NCBI RefSeq assembly: GCF_023656515.1
Contig: NZ_JAMOFV010000006.1
Location: 4,543,735 to 4,607,734 of the forward strand
Length of the DNA: 64,000 nucleotides
Direction of reading: 5' to 3'
Source of the DNA: Clostridium swellfunianum
Lineage (GTDB): Bacteria > Bacillota > Clostridia > Clostridiales > Clostridiaceae
Shown here: positions 32,878-42,985 of the stretch, one piece after another
Layout of the letters: each line of letters begins with the position of its first letter
How positions within the stretch are numbered: position 1 is the first letter of the stretch
Position numbers and translations under genes: made by a program
Notes under the pieces: generated by a model
The model's database searches: none
Told to the model about the DNA's origin: nothing
What the model saw: the letters and a program-made list of their open reading frames with translations, nothing else

Positions 32878-35800
32878 TTATCTAACTACTTCAACAGCTA
32901 AATTTAACTTTTCACCGTTTATATTTGCTTCGCTGTATTCTTTTGAAGCATTATAAACTACTTCTATAGCAAGAGTTTCTCTCATTATATGAGCCTCAAA
33001 CTTCTCAACTACAGCTTCAAGCATTTCGTTTCCAGCCACATAAAGAATTATCTTGTCAGCAACTTCAAAACCGCTTTCTTTTCTCATGTTTTGGATTTTG
33101 CTTATTATTTCTCTAACATGACCTTCTTCTTTAAGCTCATCTGTTATATGAGTATCAAGTACAACACCTATTTGCCCCTCTCCGGCGAATGCATAGCCTT
33201 CAAGTCCCTGCATAGTTACCAGCAAGTTCTCGCTGTTAAGCTCTATATCAGTTCCTTGAACATTTATAGTTACAGTTCCACCATTTTGAACTGTCTGAGC
33301 TAATTCCATCTGATTTCTTAAGCCAAGCTCTTTTCTTATTCCAGGTATAAGCTTTCCAAAAGCCTTTCCTAGCACAGGAAGGTTAGGCTTTATTTCAAAG
33401 TTAACATACTTGGATAAATCAGCACCTAGCACAAGCTCCTTAATATTAAGCTCATCCTTTATGATGTCTTCATAGTACTCTGGAAGTACCTTTGTGCTTA
33501 TAAGCATTTGTGAAAGCGGCTGTCTGTTCTTTATATTAGCAGAATTTCTAGCGCTTCTTCCAAGCTTAACTACTCTGTAAGCTAAATCCATTTCAGCTTC
33601 AAGATCCTTATCTATAAGCTCTTCCTGAACTAATGGCCAATGGCATAAATGTATGCTCTCTGGTGCATTTTTATCTAAGCTTACTACAAGGTTTTGATAG
33701 ATTTCTTCAGTTATGAATGGTACAAATGGAGCAGCTACTAAGCTTAAAGTTTTAAGAACTCTGTATAAGGTTACATATGCTCCAACCTTGTCGTCTGTTA
33801 ACTCCTCAGTCCAATATCTAGCTCTGTTTCTTCTAACATACCAGTTGGATAATTCATCAACAAAGGACTCTATTTCTAGTGCAGCTTGAGTTATTCTGTA
33901 GTTTCCAAGATGGTCGTCTACAGTCTTAACTAAAGTGTTAAGCTTAGACATTACCCACTTATCCATCACATTACCGCTAACAAAATCCTCATACTTAGTT
34001 GGGTCAAACTGATCTATTTCAGCATAAAGCACATAGAAGGAGTAAACATTCCAAAATGTGCTTATGAACTTTCTTTGTGCTTCTATAACTGCTTCTTCAT
34101 AGAACCTTGATGGAAGCCATGGAGCACTTGCAGTATAGAAATACCATCTTGTAGCATCAGCACCTTCGTTGTCTAAAGCTACCCATGGGCTTAATACATT
34201 GCCCTTGTGCTTACTCATCTTAAGTCCGCTCTTATCAAGTACGTGTCCTAGAACTACGCAGTTTTCAAATGGGTTTGTATCAAAGATTGCAGTTGATATA
34301 GCAAGAAGTGTATAGAACCATCCTCTTGTTTGGTCAACAGCCTCTGATATAAACTGTGCTGGGAAGTTTGCTTCAAACACTTCCTTGTTTTCAAATGGAT
34401 AGTGATGCTGTGCAAACGGCATTGAGCCTGAATCAAACCAGCAGTCTATAACGTCTGGTACTCTCTTCATTTCTGCATGGCAGTGTGGACAATCCAAATG
34501 AACATTATCAATATAAGGTTTGTGAAGCTCTATATTTTCAGGTACATTCTTGCCCTTAGCTCTAAGCTCTTCCTTGCTGCCTATCATTTCTCTGTGGCCG
34601 CATTCACATTCCCAGATTGGAAGTGGAGTACCCCAGTATCTTTCTCTTGATATACCCCAGTCTATAACATTTTCTAAAAAGTTCCCCATTCTTCCTGTTC
34701 TAACGTTGTCTGGAAGCCAGTTTATCTTGTTGTTATTTTCAAGTAATTTGTCTCTTAAGGAAGACATCTTTATGAACCAGGATTCTCTTGGGTAATACAA
34801 TAAGTGAGTATCACATCTCCAGCAGAATGGATAGGAGTGTGTAAAGCCTTCTGACTTATAAAGATTTCCTGTTTCTTTTAAATGCTCTATTATTTTAGGG
34901 TCAGCCTTCTTAACAAATAATCCAGCCCATGGTTCAACTTCTGGTATAAACTTACCTTCAGCATCAACTAAATTTAACATTGGAAGATCATATTTTCTTC
35001 CAGTTATGGCATCCTCTTCACCATAAGCAGGAGCAGTATGAACTACACCAGTACCATCAGTTAAAGTAACATAGTCAGCATGAACTACATAGAAAGCTTT
35101 CTTTTCTGGAGTTGAAAACTTAAACAGCTGCTCGTATTCTACTCCTTCAAGCTCTGAACCCTTGAACTCTCTAACTATTTCATACTCGCCCTCAAGCTTA
35201 TTTAAAAGCTGCTTTGCAAGTATTAAGTTATCTCCGTTATTAACAACTTCAACATAATCATAAGCTCTGTTTATAGCTAAAGCTACATTAGATGGAAGTG
35301 TCCATGGAGTTGTTGTCCAAGCTAATATATATTTATTTTCATTTTTAACCTTGAATTTAGCATATACAGATGCATCTTTAACATCCTTATAGCCCTGTGC
35401 AACCTCGTGTGAAGATAGTGCAGTTCCGCAGCGTGGACAGTATGGAACTATTTTATGACCTTTATAGATAAGTCCTTTATCCCACATTTGCTTAAGCGCC
35501 CACCACTCTGATTCAATGTAGTTATCGTGGTAAGTTACATAAGGCTCCTCCATATCTACCCAGTAGCCAACTCTTTCTGTCATGTCTCTCCACTGCTCTA
35601 CATAGGTAAATACGCTGTCCTTGCACTTCTTAACAAAGTCTTCTACTCCATATTCTTCTATTTGAGGCTTTCCTGAAATTCCAAGGGACTTCTCAACCTC
35701 AAGCTCAACTGGAAGACCATGAGTATCCCAACCAGCTTTTCTTAAAACCTTATTGCCTTTCATAACTCTGTATCTTGGTATAAGATCCTTCATAACTCTA

Positions 35801-35982
35801 GTTATAACGTGACCTATATGAGGCTTTCCATTTGCTGTTGGAGGTCCATCATAAAAAGTAAAATACTCGCCGTCTTGATTCATATCGAAGTTCTTTTTTA
35901 TTACGTCTCTTTCTTCCCAAAGCTTAAGTATATCTTTTTCCATATCTACAAAGCTTCTAGAAGAGTCTACCTTCTTATACAT
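32878..35982 (-). CDS. ileS: Isoleucyl-tRNA synthetase, long (type 2-like) form
   Basis: It charges tRNA-Ile. The 1034-residue protein has the class I HIGH motif in [10 protein letters not shown], the [15 protein letters not shown] editing-linked segment, an editing insert, KMSKS as LKMSKHKGN, zinc-type cysteine pairs in the catalytic insert ([13 protein letters not shown]) and a tRNA-binding C-terminal half. The length and the C-terminal region resemble the longer IleRS2 type, not the roughly 920-residue IleRS1. I place the start at ATG 35980-35982, with AAAGGAG 8 nt upstream; a GTG six codons earlier lies before that ribosome site. A T-box leader controls expression by tRNA-Ile charging. 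Confidence 0.96.
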   Translation of the reverse strand: MYKKVDSSRSFVDMEKDILKLWEERDVIKKNFDMNQDGEYFTFYDGPPTANGKPHIGHVITRVMKDLIPRYRVMKGNKVLRKAGWDTHGLPVELEVEKSLGISGKPQIEEYGVEDFVKKCKDSVFTYVEQWRDMTERVGYWVDMEEPYVTYHDNYIESEWWALKQMWDKGLIYKGHKIVPYCPRCGTALSSHEVAQGYKDVKDASVYAKFKVKNENKYILAWTTTPWTLPSNVALAINRAYDYVEVVNNGDNLILAKQLLNKLEGEYEIVREFKGSELEGVEYEQLFKFSTPEKKAFYVVHADYVTLTDGTGVVHTAPAYGEEDAITGRKYDLPMLNLVDAEGKFIPEVEPWAGLFVKKADPKIIEHLKETGNLYKSEGFTHSYPFCWRCDTHLLYYPRESWFIKMSSLRDKLLENNNKINWLPDNVRTGRMGNFLENVIDWGISRERYWGTPLPIWECECGHREMIGSKEELRAKGKNVPENIELHKPYIDNVHLDCPHCHAEMKRVPDVIDCWFDSGSMPFAQHHYPFENKEVFEANFPAQFISEAVDQTRGWFYTLLAISTAIFDTNPFENCVVLGHVLDKSGLKMSKHKGNVLSPWVALDNEGADATRWYFYTASAPWLPSRFYEEAVIEAQRKFISTFWNVYSFYVLYAEIDQFDPTKYEDFVSGNVMDKWVMSKLNTLVKTVDDHLGNYRITQAALEIESFVDELSNWYVRRNRARYWTEELTDDKVGAYVTLYRVLKTLSLVAAPFVPFITEEIYQNLVVSLDKNAPESIHLCHWPLVQEELIDKDLEAEMDLAYRVVKLGRSARNSANIKNRQPLSQMLISTKVLPEYYEDIIKDELNIKELVLGADLSKYVNFEIKPNLPVLGKAFGKLIPGIRKELGLRNQMELAQTVQNGGTVTINVQGTDIELNSENLLVTMQGLEGYAFAGEGQIGVVLDTHITDELKEEGHVREIISKIQNMRKESGFEVADKIILYVAGNEMLEAVVEKFEAHIMRETLAIEVVYNASKEYSEANINGEKLNLAVEVVR

Positions 35983-36029
35983 TAAATCGACTCCTTTCAC
36001 ATTGCTATCTTAATTATTGCCATAAAAAT

Positions 36030-36300
36030 AAAAAAACTTCATCCCAAAAGGACGAAGTTAAGTTCGCTGTACCACCTAATGTTCAAACGCCTATACGTTC
36101 TATCCTTTAACGCAGGAATACGGATGCACTTACTAATCTTCAGCTTTCAGCTCAGAGGTGATTTTCCTTAAAACTTCCCTGCAGGCTCTCACCATCAGAA
36201 AATCAACTTCTAGCAAATATCATAATATGAAGAAGTTATTTTCTGTGCCCGCTCTCTGTGAGTTCTATTATTAAGTACTTTTCCTCGTCAAAGCTTTTAT
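36030..36300 (-). promoter_or_regulatory. T-box riboswitch of ileS (isoleucine specifier)
   Basis: On the minus strand: stem I begins with GACGAGGAAAAGTACTTA and AGAGAGCGGGC, has a GGTGAGAGCC motif, and the specifier ATC (36160-36162) in GGAAAATCACC, an Ile codon followed by A. The T-box AGGTGGTACAGCGAAC is at 36062-36077. The terminator arms AACTTCGTCC and GGGATGAAGTT precede a T7 run. Uncharged tRNA-Ile would stabilise the antiterminator and allow ileS transcription. Confidence 0.92.
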
Positions 36301-36303
36301 ATG

Positions 36304-36334
36304 TGCGGCGACACACCTAAAGGTGATGTCCCCA
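36304..36334 (-). other. Hairpin upstream of T-box stem I
   Basis: GGGGACATCACC, TTTA and GGTGTGTCGCC form a stem in the ileS leader between the promoter and stem I, with no T-run after it. It is not part of the standard T-box fold. Confidence 0.45.
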
Positions 36335-36351
36335 ATTGTTTGTTTGCTATT

Positions 36352-36380
36352 ATTTTATTACAGCCGTTCTAAATTGTCAA
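36352..36380 (-). promoter_or_regulatory. Sigma-A promoter of ileS
   Basis: Minus-strand TTGACA (36375-36380), a 17-nt spacer and TAAAAT (36352-36357). Transcription would begin just before the leader hairpin and T-box. Confidence 0.75.
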
Positions 36381-36430
36381 TTTTTTTCATCATAACCTTA
36401 TAAATTTTTTACATCTAAAAAGTTAAATTT

Positions 36431-36470
36431 TTATCTTCTTATCTTCTTATCTTCTTATCTTCTTATCTTG
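36431..36470. repeat. Five tandem copies of the 8-bp unit TTATCTTC
   Basis: Four perfect units plus one ending in G, in the gap after the antiporter gene and upstream of the ileS promoter. Variable copy number by slippage would be expected. Confidence 0.9.
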
Positions 36471-36482
36471 ATATCAAGATAT
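36465..36482. repeat. 18-bp perfect palindrome after the antiporter gene
   Basis: TATCTTGATATCAAGATA overlaps the end of the tandem repeat, 13 nt after the antiporter stop. It might be a weak terminator or a binding site. Confidence 0.6.
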
Positions 36483-36494
36483 CTTCTTTTCTTC

Positions 36495-37706
36495 CTATAT
36501 TGCTATGCCCGTTGGCTCATTGTGCTTATAATTCTTTTTCGAATAAACAATTTTTAATAATATAGGAGTCACAAGGGTTGTTATAATTACAATTAAAATT
36601 ATAGGCGCAAAGAATTTATCCTCCATAAGTCCTACGCTTGCCCCCTTGTTTGCAACTATAAGGGCAACCTCACCTCTTGAAATCATTCCTATTCCTATCT
36701 TTAAAGATTCATCCTTAGAATAGCCACACATCTTTGCTCCAAGTCCGCAGCCTATAACCTTCGTAAGGACAGCAACTAAAAGAAGCACTCCGGTGAAAAT
36801 AATCATATTTTTATCCATGGAGGTTACTGTAATCTTAAGTCCAACAGCTGCAAAGAATATTGGTGACAGCAGCATATAGGAGACCACCTCGAACTTTTGA
36901 CTTATATATTTGGAGTGGATAGTATTTGCAAGTACTATTCCGGCAGCATAAGCACCAGTTATGTCAGCAACTCCAAACCATTCTTCAGAAATAAAGGCTA
37001 AAAGAAGGCAGAAAACAAAGGCCATTATAGGTATTCGTCTCTTTTGTCCTTGAGTAATGCATAGCCAGTTAAAAGCTTTGTAGAATATGAAACCGCATAT
37101 ACCCGCAAAAACAAAGAAAGCCGCTATCTTTAAAAGTACTACTGCCAAATTAACATTTGAATCTGCAGTACCAGTTATAATTGTTAATATAACTATTCCC
37201 ATTATATCATCAATTACTGCTGCACCCATTATTGCAGTACCTGAGGATGTTTTTAGCTTGCCTAATTCCTGCAAGGTTTCAACAGTAATACTTACTGAGG
37301 TTGCAGTTAATATTACTCCAATAAACACATTTCTTAAAAATGCCGGTGATGCTAAGTTGCTTATTCCCCAGTCTCCTGTATAAACAGAAGCAACTATATA
37401 CCCTCCAAGCAAAGGTACAATAACACCGATTAATGCAATTATAAAAGATGCTTTTCCACATTTTTTCAATTCCTTAATGTCAGTCTCTATACCCGCTGCA
37501 AACATAAGAACGATTACACCAAGCTCAGACAAATTGGATATAAATTCTGTTTCATGCACTAAGTTAAGCATTGCAGGACCAAAAATTATTCCCGCTAGCA
37601 GCGCCCCTACAACCTGAGGCATGTGAACTTTCTTGGTAATAAGTCCGAGTGCCTTTGTGGATAAAAGTATAATTGCAATGTCCAGTAAAAAATTAATAGA
37701 AATCAT
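36495..37706 (-). CDS. CPA2-family cation/proton antiporter (KefB/NapA type)
   Basis: The 403-residue protein is essentially all membrane, with about 12-13 helices. The features GALLAGIIFGP near residue 36, a GIETDIKEL stretch, VIDDIMGIVIL (two adjacent aspartates, typical of CPA2 transport sites) and GMISRGEVALI near the C-terminus are visible. Such proteins exchange Na+ or K+ for H+. It lacks the C-terminal TrkA-N (RCK) domain found in KefB/KefC, so it is closer to short NapA/GerN-type antiporters. GerN-like antiporters function in spore germination in Bacillus. The gerK operon starts nearby, but no direct link is shown. Confidence 0.85.
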   Translation of the reverse strand: MISINFLLDIAIILLSTKALGLITKKVHMPQVVGALLAGIIFGPAMLNLVHETEFISNLSELGVIVLMFAAGIETDIKELKKCGKASFIIALIGVIVPLLGGYIVASVYTGDWGISNLASPAFLRNVFIGVILTATSVSITVETLQELGKLKTSSGTAIMGAAVIDDIMGIVILTIITGTADSNVNLAVVLLKIAAFFVFAGICGFIFYKAFNWLCITQGQKRRIPIMAFVFCLLLAFISEEWFGVADITGAYAAGIVLANTIHSKYISQKFEVVSYMLLSPIFFAAVGLKITVTSMDKNMIIFTGVLLLVAVLTKVIGCGLGAKMCGYSKDESLKIGIGMISRGEVALIVANKGASVGLMEDKFFAPIILIVIITTLVTPILLKIVYSKKNYKHNEPTGIAI

Positions 37707-37974
37707 AATGTCTCCCCCTGTCTTCTCACTTAAAATGATTTAAAATATTTATAGTCCAGGCGCTCATATTTTATATAAGCTCCTGAACTATATAGACATA
37801 GTTTGTTATACCTTTCAAACAATTAAAAAGATTTTAAATCGTTTGATTATCTATTTCATAATTGTAGCACTAATCACAAAATTTCTCAATTATAGTAGTT
37901 TTTTTAACAATGTTTTTTATAATCAGCTAATAAATCAACTGATAAATTGACTAATTAATATTTTAGCTAAAATA

Positions 37975-38133
37975 CTACTTAAACAGTACACGAGTCGGTA
38001 ATATGGCTAAACCTAAGGATAACACTGCAATAGAGAGGCCAGCTAATCTGTTTCCCTGTCGCCAAACCTTCGATGCATACCTTATAGTGTTAAAAGCTAT
38101 CAATAAATAACCTAAAAAAATAAACAGCGTCAT
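37975..38133 (-). CDS. Very small two-helix membrane protein, fourth gene of the gerK operon
   Basis: A 52-residue protein with one helix at about residues 2-17, a basic hairpin loop KVWRQGNR and a second helix at about 29-47. The ATG is 4 nt after the gerKC stop, and AAGGAG lies in the last codons of gerKC, 8 nt upstream, so it is translated with the operon. Small two-helix D subunits encoded in gerA-type operons of Bacillus are known to modulate germination. This has the same size class, topology and position, so that role is inferred, without a sequence match I can verify. Confidence 0.7.
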   Translation of the reverse strand: MTLFIFLGYLLIAFNTIRYASKVWRQGNRLAGLSIAVLSLGLAILPTRVLFK

Positions 38134-38137
38134 AACT

Positions 38138-39430
38138 TTATTCTCCTTTTTCCTCCATCTTCTGTCCCTTGTCAATTTCCTTTTCCATTTTAGATGGATC
38201 CTCAGGTGGATTTAGCTGTTTTCCAAAGCTACTTATCGTTATATCATAGCTTATATTAACTTTTGCTTCAGGATAATGCTTTGCCCAGCTATATTTCTTA
38301 TACTCTTCCTGGGTAAAAAACTTTCTTCTTGCAGCTAGCTCCCATTGAAAAGGATCACCGCCAAACTCCTGCTGTGTTTTTTCTATAAGCCTGACAGATA
38401 TCTTTGCCATGTATTTTTCGAGATAGTCTTCAAGAAACTTCTGCTTTTCTTTATCCTCTGCATAATTAATAAAACTAGGTATTCCTACTACATCCATTGT
38501 TAAGGGTACATTTACATATATTGTTGTATTATCACCTTGTATATCAAGTTCAATCTTGGATCTTTTCAATCTAAATATTCTAGTATCTATTCTATATTTA
38601 TTGTCTAAAGGATCAACAAAGCTTGTAACAAAACTCTTTGTTTCAGGCTCCTGTCTCATCATAGATACAAGTCTTGTTTCATTTCCATCCAGAACTCCTA
38701 TCATTTTTCCATTTTTAAAAACAGCAGAACCAACCAATTCAGCAGGGCTTCCACCAGCTCTATCAAGCTGTCCAGGCAAATATGCACCCTCATCAGCTCC
38801 CCTTCTAGGAGTGCGTTCCTTTGAAGAGGCATAAACAGCTAAAAACAAACTCTGACCTACCTCTGTTCTCTCCATAAATCTATTCAAATTTGCAAATGGA
38901 GGTACATAACCAGTATCCTTCCATCTTCTCGACATAAATTCATAATACTTTTGCATTCTATCCTCAAGTAGAGGATCATTATTTTTTATAAATTCTTCAG
39001 CAGTTTCTTTTGATACTATTAAAGTCATTATTCTTCTCATTTCCTTATCACGAAGAGAGGATTCAATGTGCCTGAAAAAGCTTTCATCTCTAGCAAATTT
39101 CTCACCTACTACTATAACTTTAGCATGCGCTAGCGATATTCTTCTTGTTGCAGTTACTGTTAGAAGATCTCTAGCAGTAGCAAGGCTAGGCGCTTCTAGT
39201 GCAATAACTTCAGCTTTTGTATCGTTTTGTCCTCCTCCAGACCTGCCTCCCCCTATAACTTTAGGATTGGTTATCTGAAAGGTAATCCTTACATTCCTTT
39301 CAGCCCCCTTATCTATTCCAATAGCTGCTACATATCCTATGTCTTCAAGCTCCGTCTTATCCCAACAACCTGCAAGCATTGGAAAACACAGTATTAAAGC
39401 CATGTACAAGCTTATTTTCTTCAGCTTCAT
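38138..39430 (-). CDS. gerKC: Spore germination receptor C subunit, Ger(x)C-family lipoprotein
   Basis: I start at ATG 39428-39430 (430 residues). There the protein begins with a lipoprotein signal ending in MLAGCWDK, and GGGGG lies about 9 nt upstream. The frame is open 23 codons further up but runs into gerKB. GerC subunits are outer-face inner-membrane lipoproteins with three mixed alpha/beta domains; the GCWDKTELEDIGYVAAIGID start and AHAKVIVVGE are typical. The ATG overlaps the gerKB stop by 4 nt. It forms a nutrient receptor with the A and B subunits in the spore inner membrane. Confidence 0.92.
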   Translation of the reverse strand: MKLKKISLYMALILCFPMLAGCWDKTELEDIGYVAAIGIDKGAERNVRITFQITNPKVIGGGRSGGGQNDTKAEVIALEAPSLATARDLLTVTATRRISLAHAKVIVVGEKFARDESFFRHIESSLRDKEMRRIMTLIVSKETAEEFIKNNDPLLEDRMQKYYEFMSRRWKDTGYVPPFANLNRFMERTEVGQSLFLAVYASSKERTPRRGADEGAYLPGQLDRAGGSPAELVGSAVFKNGKMIGVLDGNETRLVSMMRQEPETKSFVTSFVDPLDNKYRIDTRIFRLKRSKIELDIQGDNTTIYVNVPLTMDVVGIPSFINYAEDKEKQKFLEDYLEKYMAKISVRLIEKTQQEFGGDPFQWELAARRKFFTQEEYKKYSWAKHYPEAKVNISYDITISSFGKQLNPPEDPSKMEKEIDKGQKMEEKGE

Positions 39431-40530
39431 TCTCTGCGGCCCCCTTTTCTTCCAGATAGAATCAGTAAGATAATTGGAAGTGCATAGATAACAGCCCACA
39501 TTGTATTCAATGAAAGTACTCTAACTATAAAAACATTTTGAACAAAGTTTTTAGGCATTAATGCTATTAGCATTATAAGCGCAGAAATGGGAATTACCAA
39601 AGGTTTAGACTCATTATGCCTTATTGTCATAGAAAATATTTCTGCAGTAACAAAAGAATACATGCTAAATCTAATGATACTTGCTATAATCCAAAACAAG
39701 AAAAAGAAGGCTTCAAGATTACTTATAAATCGTCCTCCATAAATAAGTCTTGCCACAGTATGAAAAGGAGTAGCATTAATAATAATTGGGGGATAATCTA
39801 AAACCATTAAGTACATTGCGCTCATTACAGTTACAACCACAACTCCATAAAGTAGTCCAATGAAGCTTGAGACTTTATATATCTTATAGCTTTTTACCTT
39901 TGGGAAAATTACAGCGAAAATAATAACCTCAGAAAAAAGCCCGCTGTACATGACCCCTCCTTTTATCAATGGCTTTATCCCCGCCCCTCCTATAGGAAAT
40001 AAATAGTCTATTTTAATCAAGTTATAGATAAGTACCAAAAAAGCAACAACGATAGCTAATATCCAGGGCAGTGCCATCCAGGATACTCGGCAGATAGCTT
40101 CAAAACCAAATCTTGCAACTATACAGCTGCTAGCTGTCAAAATAAGTACTACTGCAGTTAGCGGCGTTCTTGCAAAGTATATGGTTGTCATTATATCACT
40201 ATATTGCCTTATATTAACGGCACTCAATAATAAGGCATATATCACAAAGTACATTCCAATAATTAATCCAATATATTTTCCAAGCATCTCATACATTATC
40301 TGAATTATGTTCTTATCCTTATATTTTTTTAGAAGTGCTAACATGCAAACTAAGGATATAAAAGTTATTACAGAAGAAACTACAGGTATTGCCCATCCTG
40401 AATTCATTGCTAATTTAAATAACAGTACCGGAGTAGAATCTGTAGCTTTTATTCCAAGAGAAATCATCAATAGGGCAGTGTATTCTTTTATACCAGCCTT
40501 ACTCTCATTTATTTGCACTACTTTCATCAA
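39427..40530 (-). CDS. gerKB: Spore germination receptor B subunit (amino-acid permease-like)
   Basis: The 367-residue protein has ten or so helices and belongs to the GerAB/APC superfamily. The B subunit is thought to bind the germinant. It starts 4 nt inside the end of gerKA (ATGA overlap) and ends overlapping gerKC in the same way, so all three are translationally coupled. The order A-B-C is that of Bacillus gerA rather than the A-C-B order of several clostridial gerK loci, so the K label is tentative. Confidence 0.92.
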   Translation of the reverse strand: MMKVVQINESKAGIKEYTALLMISLGIKATDSTPVLLFKLAMNSGWAIPVVSSVITFISLVCMLALLKKYKDKNIIQIMYEMLGKYIGLIIGMYFVIYALLLSAVNIRQYSDIMTTIYFARTPLTAVVLILTASSCIVARFGFEAICRVSWMALPWILAIVVAFLVLIYNLIKIDYLFPIGGAGIKPLIKGGVMYSGLFSEVIIFAVIFPKVKSYKIYKVSSFIGLLYGVVVVTVMSAMYLMVLDYPPIIINATPFHTVARLIYGGRFISNLEAFFFLFWIIASIIRFSMYSFVTAEIFSMTIRHNESKPLVIPISALIMLIALMPKNFVQNVFIVRVLSLNTMWAVIYALPIILLILSGRKGGRRE

Positions 40531-42107
40531 CTCCTTTTAGGCCTTTTCCTTCTTACTTCACGTTTGGGATTCAAATTCATAGGACGAATCCATTGTTTCC
40601 ATATTGGCGGCCTTATGACAAAATCTTTTGAGGACTTATAGTTCGGTGTAAAAGGAGACATAAAATATACACCAAAGGACTGTACATTGGACAAATATGC
40701 AATACAAATAGTAAACAATGCAGCTATTCCAAAGAAGCCTATAAGAGTACCTGCAATAAGAAACATAAATTTTGAAATTCTTATTAAAAAGCTTAAACTA
40801 ATTTCTGGTATAGCAAAGGATGCCAACCCTGTTACTGCAACAATTATTACAAGAATGGGACTTACAACGTTTGCTTCAACCGCCGCCTGACCAAGTATTA
40901 ATGCACCTACTATGCCTATTGTAGGTCCTATAGGGGTTGGTATTCTAATTCCTGCTTCTCTCAGTATTTCAAAGGCTATCTCCATTAATATCACCTCTAT
41001 AAAGGCTGGAAAAGGTAATCTTTCTCTACTGGAAGCTATAGCTAAAACCAAATCAGTGGGAATCATGTCTACGTGAAAGCTTGTTACAGCTATATATAGA
41101 CCTGGTGTAAGCAATGCTATAAAACAGCAAATGAGCCTTATAATTCTCATAAAATTCCCATATGCCCACCTCTGATATACATCTTCAGGATTATGAAAAA
41201 GCGACCAAAAGGTTATAGGGACTATCAGTGCAGCTGGGGACCCATCGAGAATTAAGGTAACATGACCTTCTGACAAAAAAGAAGCAACCCTGTCCGGCCT
41301 TTCCGTAGTTAATACAGTAGGAACCAAAGAATATGGTCTATCCTCGATGTACTGTTCTAAAATTGAAGCAGTCTCCACCTGCTCAGCTTCTATTTCTTGC
41401 AGTCTCTTTTTTACGTTTTTAATTAAATCTTCATTAGCTACGTCTGCTATGTACATCATAAAAACCTTGCTGCTGCTTTTGACTCCAATTTCTATACTCT
41501 CAGTCACCAATTTTTCATTTCTTAGGTATTTTCTAATTAAGGATCTGTTGGTTTGTTCAGACTCTACGAAGCCTTCTTTGGGGCCTTTTAAGGCATTTTC
41601 AGCTACGGGCTTTTCAATAGCTCGATGTTCATAGCCTACTGTTGATAAAATAATTGCAGTATCAACTCCCTGAATAAACAAAGCAGTATTTCCATTAATT
41701 ATTTCTTGTACAATGGCTTTATAATTATTTAGCCTTCTGACTCCCTTCCCAGTAAGAACTCTGCTAGTCAAGGATGAAATTATGTCTTCCCCAGTAGGTT
41801 CAGTTATAACTTCTCGCATTAATGGCGTTATTATATGTTTTTCCAAGGAATGTATATCTGTTACTCCCTGAAGAAACAAGAGCACACCCTTTCTTTTTAA
41901 AGCCTTTATGTAAATCTCACGCACGGAAAAATCAATATTTATAGGAAAGCAGAATATTTGCTTCAGCTTGCTTAGGTTTTCGTTTAAATTACTGCTAATA
42001 GGTTCTTCCTGAGCTTTTATGCTAAAATCCATACTTTTGCTCTCATTATAATAAGCAGTTTTACCTGGGCTATTACTTGTTCCGCCTCCGTTCATATCGC
42101 CTGCCAT
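40527..42107 (-). CDS. gerKA: Spore germination receptor A subunit, GerA family
   Basis: The 526-residue protein has a large cytoplasmic N-terminal domain (about 1-280), then about five helices with the conserved DGSPAALIVP, SSRERLPFPAFIEV and PIGPTIGIVGALILGQAAVEA segments, and a basic C-terminal tail. GerA-family A subunits form the oligomeric core of germinant receptors, recently viewed as nutrient-gated channels. It is the first gene of gerKA-KB-KC plus a small fourth gene. A CATATAGG at 42135-42142 might be part of a forespore promoter, but I cannot find a convincing -35. Confidence 0.93.
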   Translation of the reverse strand: MAGDMNGGGTSNSPGKTAYYNESKSMDFSIKAQEEPISSNLNENLSKLKQIFCFPINIDFSVREIYIKALKRKGVLLFLQGVTDIHSLEKHIITPLMREVITEPTGEDIISSLTSRVLTGKGVRRLNNYKAIVQEIINGNTALFIQGVDTAIILSTVGYEHRAIEKPVAENALKGPKEGFVESEQTNRSLIRKYLRNEKLVTESIEIGVKSSSKVFMMYIADVANEDLIKNVKKRLQEIEAEQVETASILEQYIEDRPYSLVPTVLTTERPDRVASFLSEGHVTLILDGSPAALIVPITFWSLFHNPEDVYQRWAYGNFMRIIRLICCFIALLTPGLYIAVTSFHVDMIPTDLVLAIASSRERLPFPAFIEVILMEIAFEILREAGIRIPTPIGPTIGIVGALILGQAAVEANVVSPILVIIVAVTGLASFAIPEISLSFLIRISKFMFLIAGTLIGFFGIAALFTICIAYLSNVQSFGVYFMSPFTPNYKSSKDFVIRPPIWKQWIRPMNLNPKREVRRKRPKRS

Positions 42108-42172
42108 AAAAGCTCACCTCTTAATTAAATTTCACCTATATGTTAGTTTTTGCAATAAATGAAAATTTAAAC

Positions 42173-42221
42173 AAAAAAATAAAGCATGAAATCTAGTTAT
42201 AGTTTCATGCTTTATTTTTTT
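42173..42221. terminator. Bidirectional terminator between gerKA and the MBL-fold gene
   Basis: A perfect 19-bp inverted repeat (AAAAAAATAAAGCATGAAA and complement) around an 11-nt loop. It ends the minus-strand metallo-hydrolase transcript just before the gerK promoter region. Confidence 0.92.
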
Positions 42222-42231
42222 GTTCATTTGA

Positions 42232-42966
42232 TTAAATTTCGTATGTTTTAAGCTCTTCGGAAAGCTCTACCTTATTAAATTCACCTTCAGCATCTCCTCT
42301 GTAATTCTCCTTAGGCTCTTCAAACCAAAAATGAGTTAGAAGAAGCTTTTTAACCTTAGCCTTTCTTGCAATATCACAGGCCTCCTTAACAGAAAGATGC
42401 GGCGGGTTGCTTGTCTTTCTTATGTTTTCTGTAGCATTTGCCTCACACAAAAACAAATCTGCATTTTCTGCTAGCTTTATTATATTTTCTGTATAGGTTG
42501 TATCTGCACTATAGGCAAAAACTTTTCCATCCTTTTCAATTCTCATACCATAGCACTCAACAGGGTGAGCAGTCTTATAAAAGGTAAAGCTAAAACCCAT
42601 AATATTAAGCTGCATTCCATCAGATATATTATGAAGGTTAAATACATTGTTAAAATCTAATTCTTTATAATATTTATCAGGAGTTTTAGGCGTATACACA
42701 TCTATGGCTTTATCCATTGTCTTAGTCATAAGCTTTGCTTGTACTGCATATCTTAACACAAACATATCTGAGCTGTGATCGCTGTGCAGGTGCGATAAGA
42801 CTATAGCGTCCAAATCGCTTATCTTGCAGTATTTTTGAAGCCTGCTTATAACTCCCGCTCCACAATCAATTAAAATATTTACCTCTTTATCCTGAAGCAG
42901 AAAGCCTGTACAAGCTCCCTCTGGTCCTGGAAATGGTCCTTGATTTCCTAGTACTGTTAATCTCAT
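42232..42966 (-). CDS. Metallo-beta-lactamase-fold hydrolase, RNase Z-like
   Basis: The 244-residue protein has the metal-binding SHLHSDHSSD motif (near residue 58), AYSADTTYTENI, CEANATE and a final TLLTHFW-like LLTHFWFEE histidine. The order fits the small RNase Z/ElaC-like or phosphodiesterase branch of the MBL fold. It lacks an evident long exosite arm, so tRNA 3' processing is possible but not certain. AAGGATAG precedes the ATG. It follows the truncated kinase-like gene by 19 nt and is probably cotranscribed with it. Confidence 0.82.
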   Translation of the reverse strand: MRLTVLGNQGPFPGPEGACTGFLLQDKEVNILIDCGAGVISRLQKYCKISDLDAIVLSHLHSDHSSDMFVLRYAVQAKLMTKTMDKAIDVYTPKTPDKYYKELDFNNVFNLHNISDGMQLNIMGFSFTFYKTAHPVECYGMRIEKDGKVFAYSADTTYTENIIKLAENADLFLCEANATENIRKTSNPPHLSVKEACDIARKAKVKKLLLTHFWFEEPKENYRGDAEGEFNKVELSEELKTYEI

Positions 42967-42985
42967 AGTATCTATCCTTTCTATT

